Positions 14,118 through 17,409 of a DNA stretch of 17,409 nucleotides are shown here, piece by piece; within the stretch, counting starts at the first letter, position 1; the number at the start of each line of letters is the position of its first letter. Position numbers and translations under genes: made by a program. Source of the stretch: DASQWC01 sp035640475 (GTDB lineage: Bacteria; Actinomycetota; JAICYB01). The stretch lies in the NCBI GenBank assembly GCA_035640475.1, contig DASQWC010000216.1, forward strand, positions 1-17,409, read 5' to 3'. The notes beneath the pieces were generated by a model. It saw only the letters and a list, made by a program, of their open reading frames with translations, had not been told where the DNA came from and did no database searches.

Positions 14118-16642
14118 CGACAGCCGGCCGCGACAACCTCATGAGGGCCGAGGCGCGGGAGCGGGCGGCGCTGATCAGTGATCCGACATACGAGATCCGC
14201 CTCGACCTGCGCACCGGCGACGTCACATTCGAGTCGGAAACGATCGCTCGATTCACGTGCGACACGCCGGGCTCCTCGACGTTCATCGACCTCGACGCCG
14301 TCGAATTGCACGAGGTCGTCCTCAACGGACGAACGCTCGATCTGAGCCAGACACCCGACGCACGCATACAACTCGACGGCCTTGAGGCGACCAACGAGCT
14401 GAGCGTCAAGGCGACCTGTGAATACACGCGCACGGGGACCGGCCTCCAGCGCACGCTCGACCCAGTCGACAAGCGCGCATACACCTACACCCAGTTCGAA
14501 CCGTTCGACGCGCATCGCGTGTTTGCCTGCTTCGACCAGCCCGACCTGAAGGCCACGTTCGTCTTCGACGTCGAGGTCCCCGAGGAATGGGTCGTCATCT
14601 CCAACATGCGGGCGTCGTCGCGGCCCGACGAGGGCAAGTCTGGACGCTGGGTCTTCGATGTCACACCCGTGATGTCGACGTACCTTGCTGCGATCTGCGC
14701 GGGACCGTACGACGGAGTCTTCGACAAGACCAGTCAGAACGGGGGGATTGAGCTCGCGTGGTGGTGCCGCAAGTCGCTCAGGAAGTACCTCGACCCGGAC
14801 GAGCTCTTCGACATCACGAAGGCCGGCTTCGACTTCTTTCAGGAGCGCTTCGACTACCCGTACATGATCGACAGCTACGACCAGGTCTTCTGCCCTGAGT
14901 ACAAGTTCGGCGCGATGGAAAATCTCGGCTGCGTGACGTACACCGAGAACTTCATCTACCGCTCGAAGGTCACCGAAGCCGAACGCGAGCGCCGGGCCGA
15001 AGTGATCTTGCACGAGATGTCCCATATGTGGTTCGGCGACCTCGTGACGATGCGCTGGTGGGACGATCTGTGGCTGAACGAGAGCTTTGCCACCTACATG
15101 GCGTATCTGGCAAAGGAGCGCGCGACGCGGTTCGTCACGTCGTTCGTGAGCTTCGCCAACGACGAGAAGGCCTGGGCCTACCGACAGGACCAGCTGCCGT
15201 CGACGCACCCGATCGTCGCCGACATCCCGGACGTCCACGCTACACACCTCAACTTCGACGGGATCACGTACGCGAAGGGCGCCTCGGTGCTCAAGCAGCT
15301 CGTCGCTTGGGTCGGTGAGGAGCCGTTCTTCAACGGTCTGCGCCGCTACTTCAAGGACCACGCGTATGCGAATACCGAGCTGTCGGACTTTCTCAAGCCG
15401 CTCGCCGAGGAGTCCGGCCGCGACCTGGAGACCTGGTCGAGAGAGTGGCTCGAGAAAGCCGGCGTGAACTCCGTGCGGGCCGATTACGAGACGGACGGGA
15501 CGACGATCACGTCGTTCGCGATCACGCAGACGGCCCCGCAGGAGCACCCGCATCTCCGCTCGCACCGAATGGCGGTCGGTTTGTACACCGGCGGCAAGCT
15601 CGAACGGTCCCTCGAGCTCGACGTCGTCGGGGAGCGAACCGAAGTGCCGGATCTCGTGGGCGCCCCCCTCCCGGAGGTCGTCCTGCCCAACGACAAGGAC
15701 CTCGCGTACACGAAGATTCGTTTCGACGAGCGATCGCTGCAGACCCTCACCGAGCGCCTGAAGGAGCTCGAGGACCCGCTGGCACGTGCGCTGAGCTGGG
15801 GTGCCGCCTGGGACATGGTGCGCGACGCCGAGCTCCCCGCCCGGCGCTTCGTCGAGCTCGTCTGCAACAACCTTCCGTCCGAGACGAACATCGGCATGAT
15901 GCGCGACTTCCTCGGCCGGGCGAGCTCGGCCATCAACATCTACGGCAACCCGGCCAATCGCACGCACGCGCGCTCGAAGCTTGCCGACGTCGCCCGCGCG
16001 GAGATGCTCGGGTCCGAACCGGGCTCGGACATGCAACTGGCGTGGGCTCGAACGTTCATCTCATCCGCGCGAAGCACCGACGACCTCGAGCTCATTCGCG
16101 GGTTGCTCGACGGCACGGAGGAGATCGGCGGGCTCGTCGTCGATACAGACGTCCGCTGGCTGATCGTCACATGGCTTGCGATCACCGGCGCCGCAGGTCA
16201 GGACCTGATCGCCGCCGAGCTCGAGCGGGATCCGACGGACCAAGGCGAGCGCTACGCTGCCGCCGCGCGCGCCGGCCGGCCGTCGGCCGAGGCAAAAGCT
16301 GAGGCGTGGGAGCGCGTCGTCGGCGACGCGGAAATCTCGCTTGCCATGCTCCGCTCGATCATGGGCACGTTCCAGGCCCCCGACCAGGAAGAGCTGGTCG
16401 AGCCGTTCGCACCGAGGTATTTCGAGGAGCTCGTCCCGTTCTGGGGGCGTCGCGGCCTCGACCTGGGGCTGTCCTTCGCCGGCGGCATGTATCCCGATCT
16501 GTTCACGCACGATGTCGTGAGCGCAACCGACGAGCTGCTCGCCTCGGACGCGCTGCCGCACCCGCTCCGCCGCATTCTGCTCGAGCAAAAGGACGACACG
16601 CTGCGTGTGATGCGCGGCCGCGCAGCCGACGGTTCGCTCTAA
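14114..16642 (+). CDS. pepN: aminopeptidase N (M1 family zinc metallopeptidase)
   Basis: Removes N-terminal amino acids from peptides. 842 residues from GTG 14114, overlapping the fumC stop as GTGA. A later ATG at 14141 would cut into the conserved DNLMRAEARERAALI start seen in actinobacterial PepN. The exopeptidase motif GAMEN is at 266-270 (E269 binds the free amino terminus). The zinc site HEMSH is at 300-304, with the third ligand E323 in LWLNESFATY, a HExxH-X18-E arrangement. The C-terminal about 350 residues are the helical ERAP1-like domain. There is no signal peptide, so it is cytoplasmic. It ends convergently with the cyclase gene, sharing a 4-bp CTAA with it. The catalytic set is complete. 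Confidence 0.96.
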   Translation: MTTAGRDNLMRAEARERAALISDPTYEIRLDLRTGDVTFESETIARFTCDTPGSSTFIDLDAVELHEVVLNGRTLDLSQTPDARIQLDGLEATNELSVKATCEYTRTGTGLQRTLDPVDKRAYTYTQFEPFDAHRVFACFDQPDLKATFVFDVEVPEEWVVISNMRASSRPDEGKSGRWVFDVTPVMSTYLAAICAGPYDGVFDKTSQNGGIELAWWCRKSLRKYLDPDELFDITKAGFDFFQERFDYPYMIDSYDQVFCPEYKFGAMENLGCVTYTENFIYRSKVTEAERERRAEVILHEMSHMWFGDLVTMRWWDDLWLNESFATYMAYLAKERATRFVTSFVSFANDEKAWAYRQDQLPSTHPIVADIPDVHATHLNFDGITYAKGASVLKQLVAWVGEEPFFNGLRRYFKDHAYANTELSDFLKPLAEESGRDLETWSREWLEKAGVNSVRADYETDGTTITSFAITQTAPQEHPHLRSHRMAVGLYTGGKLERSLELDVVGERTEVPDLVGAPLPEVVLPNDKDLAYTKIRFDERSLQTLTERLKELEDPLARALSWGAAWDMVRDAELPARRFVELVCNNLPSETNIGMMRDFLGRASSAINIYGNPANRTHARSKLADVARAEMLGSEPGSDMQLAWARTFISSARSTDDLELIRGLLDGTEEIGGLVVDTDVRWLIVTWLAITGAAGQDLIAAELERDPTDQGERYAAAARAGRPSAEAKAEAWERVVGDAEISLAMLRSIMGTFQAPDQEELVEPFAPRYFEELVPFWGRRGLDLGLSFAGGMYPDLFTHDVVSATDELLASDALPHPLRRILLEQKDDTLRVMRGRAADGSL

Positions 16643-17409
16643 AGCTCGGGCTTCTCGGCCCGGTCGGCCGGTTGTAGGTATTTCCCCGGGTCCTCGAGGA
16701 ACCGGCGCAAGCAGTCCTCAGAACAGAACGAGAATTGCCTCCCGTGATGGACGAGCCGCGCGACCGGATTCGATCCGATCGCCATACCGCAGACCGGATC
16801 GCGCTCGGGCGCCGCATGGGCCCGGCTCTCGAGCCGCCACAGAAAGATCGGACCCTCGATGCCGCTGAGCTCGTGCTCGCCGGCCGGTGTGATCGTGACG
16901 CCCGACTCGACGGCGGCTTCGGCCATCGGCTCGGTCACGAGAATCTCGTTCGGTCCCGCCATGGCCGCAATGCGCGCGGCAAGATTCACGGTGTTCCCCA
17001 CGTAGTCACCGACGCGATAGAGCACCGGTCCGCTGTGGATCCCGGTCCGGAGAGCCGGAAAGTTCGGCTCCCGTGACGCCGTCGCGTCGAGCCCGATGGA
17101 GAAACGCACCGCCTGCACCGGCTCCGTGAAGACGAGCATCGCGGCGTCGCCGATCTGCTTCACGAGCGTCCCGCCGTGCTCCTCGAGCAGTTGCCTGACG
17201 AGCTCGTCGAACCGGTCGAGGATGCCGGCCGCCACCTCGTCCCCGTGAATCTGCGCGAGTGACGTGAACGACGCGAGATCGACGAACGCGATGGTCGCTT
17301 CGAGGGTTTCCCGGTCCTCGCCCCGCTCGGCCGCCTCGAGGTCGGCCACGGCCTCCTGAACCGATGCGCGCATGAGATGCCGGCGGTGAATCGAGAGAAG
17401 CATCGGCTC
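16639..17409 (-). CDS. class III adenylate cyclase domain fused to YHS domain (partial, N-terminus beyond window)
   Basis: The frame is open to the right edge. A Met at 17403 gives 254 residues, but it lies at the border and the true start is probably outside. Numbering here is from that Met. The cyclase domain (about 36-190) has metal-binding D42 (FVDLASFT) and D86 (QIGDAAM). K82 and D133 are the pair typical of ATP rather than GTP use. N140 and R144 (NTVNLAAR) are the transition-state residues. All are present, so activity is expected. Residues about 201-243 form a YHS domain (DPVCGM, FSFCSEDC, PGKYL), a short Cys-based metal-binding module found in copper/heavy-metal proteins and methane/toluene oxygenase-associated proteins. 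A metal-responsive cAMP-forming enzyme is inferred. It is convergent with pepN. Confidence 0.88.
   Translation of the reverse strand, partial: EPMLLSIHRRHLMRASVQEAVADLEAAERGEDRETLEATIAFVDLASFTSLAQIHGDEVAAGILDRFDELVRQLLEEHGGTLVKQIGDAAMLVFTEPVQAVRFSIGLDATASREPNFPALRTGIHSGPVLYRVGDYVGNTVNLAARIAAMAGPNEILVTEPMAEAAVESGVTITPAGEHELSGIEGPIFLWRLESRAHAAPERDPVCGMAIGSNPVARLVHHGRQFSFCSEDCLRRFLEDPGKYLQPADRAEKPEL

Noticed and set aside
13967..16036. A 689-codon open frame antisense to pepN and the end of fumC
   Set aside because: It has no recognisable domains and a composition expected from antisense of Asp/Val/Leu-rich GC-biased coding, while the sense strand encodes a full M1 peptidase.
1..17409. CRISPR arrays, tRNA or rRNA genes, insertion sequences, phage or defence genes
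   Set aside because: I looked for spaced direct repeats, cloverleaf-like segments, transposase motifs and terminal inverted repeats and saw none. The window is gene-dense housekeeping DNA.

Overview
The window is 17.4 kb of dense, high-GC bacterial chromosome. Gene content, frequent GTG starts, 4-bp GTGA overlaps between co-directional genes and a mycobacteria-like central-metabolism set suggest a deep-branching actinobacterium (Thermoleophilia/Gaiellales-like is my guess). A Chloroflexota origin cannot be excluded from one window. I see no mobile element, CRISPR array, rRNA or tRNA, and no intergenic gap longer than about 150 bp.

Layout. (1) 1-1333, plus strand: the end of a DegV-type fatty-acid-binding protein, a small four-helix membrane protein and a divergent HAD-superfamily protein. 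(2) 1308-2003, minus strand: a PadR-family repressor followed directly by a 2TM-domain membrane protein. They are driven by a near-consensus sigma-70-type promoter that carries three helically phased copies of TTACGAA. (3) 2081-4485, plus strand: acetyl-CoA synthetase (acs), then a HIT-family protein whose only plausible start is a CTG overlapping the acs stop. (4) 4482-12645, minus strand, read from 12645 downward: lpd (E3), a short leader ORF that begins with a 27-bp copy of the E2 gene start, a 2-oxoacid dehydrogenase E2, lipB, lipA, a secreted Ser/Thr/Pro-rich protein, a polar amino-acid ABC transporter (binding lipoprotein, permease, ATPase) and a small membrane/coiled-coil protein. (5) 12717-16642, plus strand: fumC and pepN. 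(6) 16639-17409, minus strand: a class III adenylate cyclase domain fused to a YHS metal-binding domain, cut by the window edge.

Functionally, the middle of the window is a TCA-cycle/lipoylation block. LipB transfers octanoate from acyl carrier protein, LipA inserts sulfur, and E2 and E3 are the lipoyl-carrying and lipoyl-reoxidising parts of a 2-oxoacid dehydrogenase complex whose E1 is not in the window. Fumarase is encoded divergently, and Acs supplies acetyl-CoA. Most of the window is ordinary housekeeping DNA. I do not see a convincing new multi-gene system. The items most worth a second look are the duplicated E2 start with its leader ORF, the PadR promoter/operator, the CTG-started HIT gene, the cyclase-YHS fusion, the LipA cysteine-spacing variant and the HAD protein with altered catalytic motifs.
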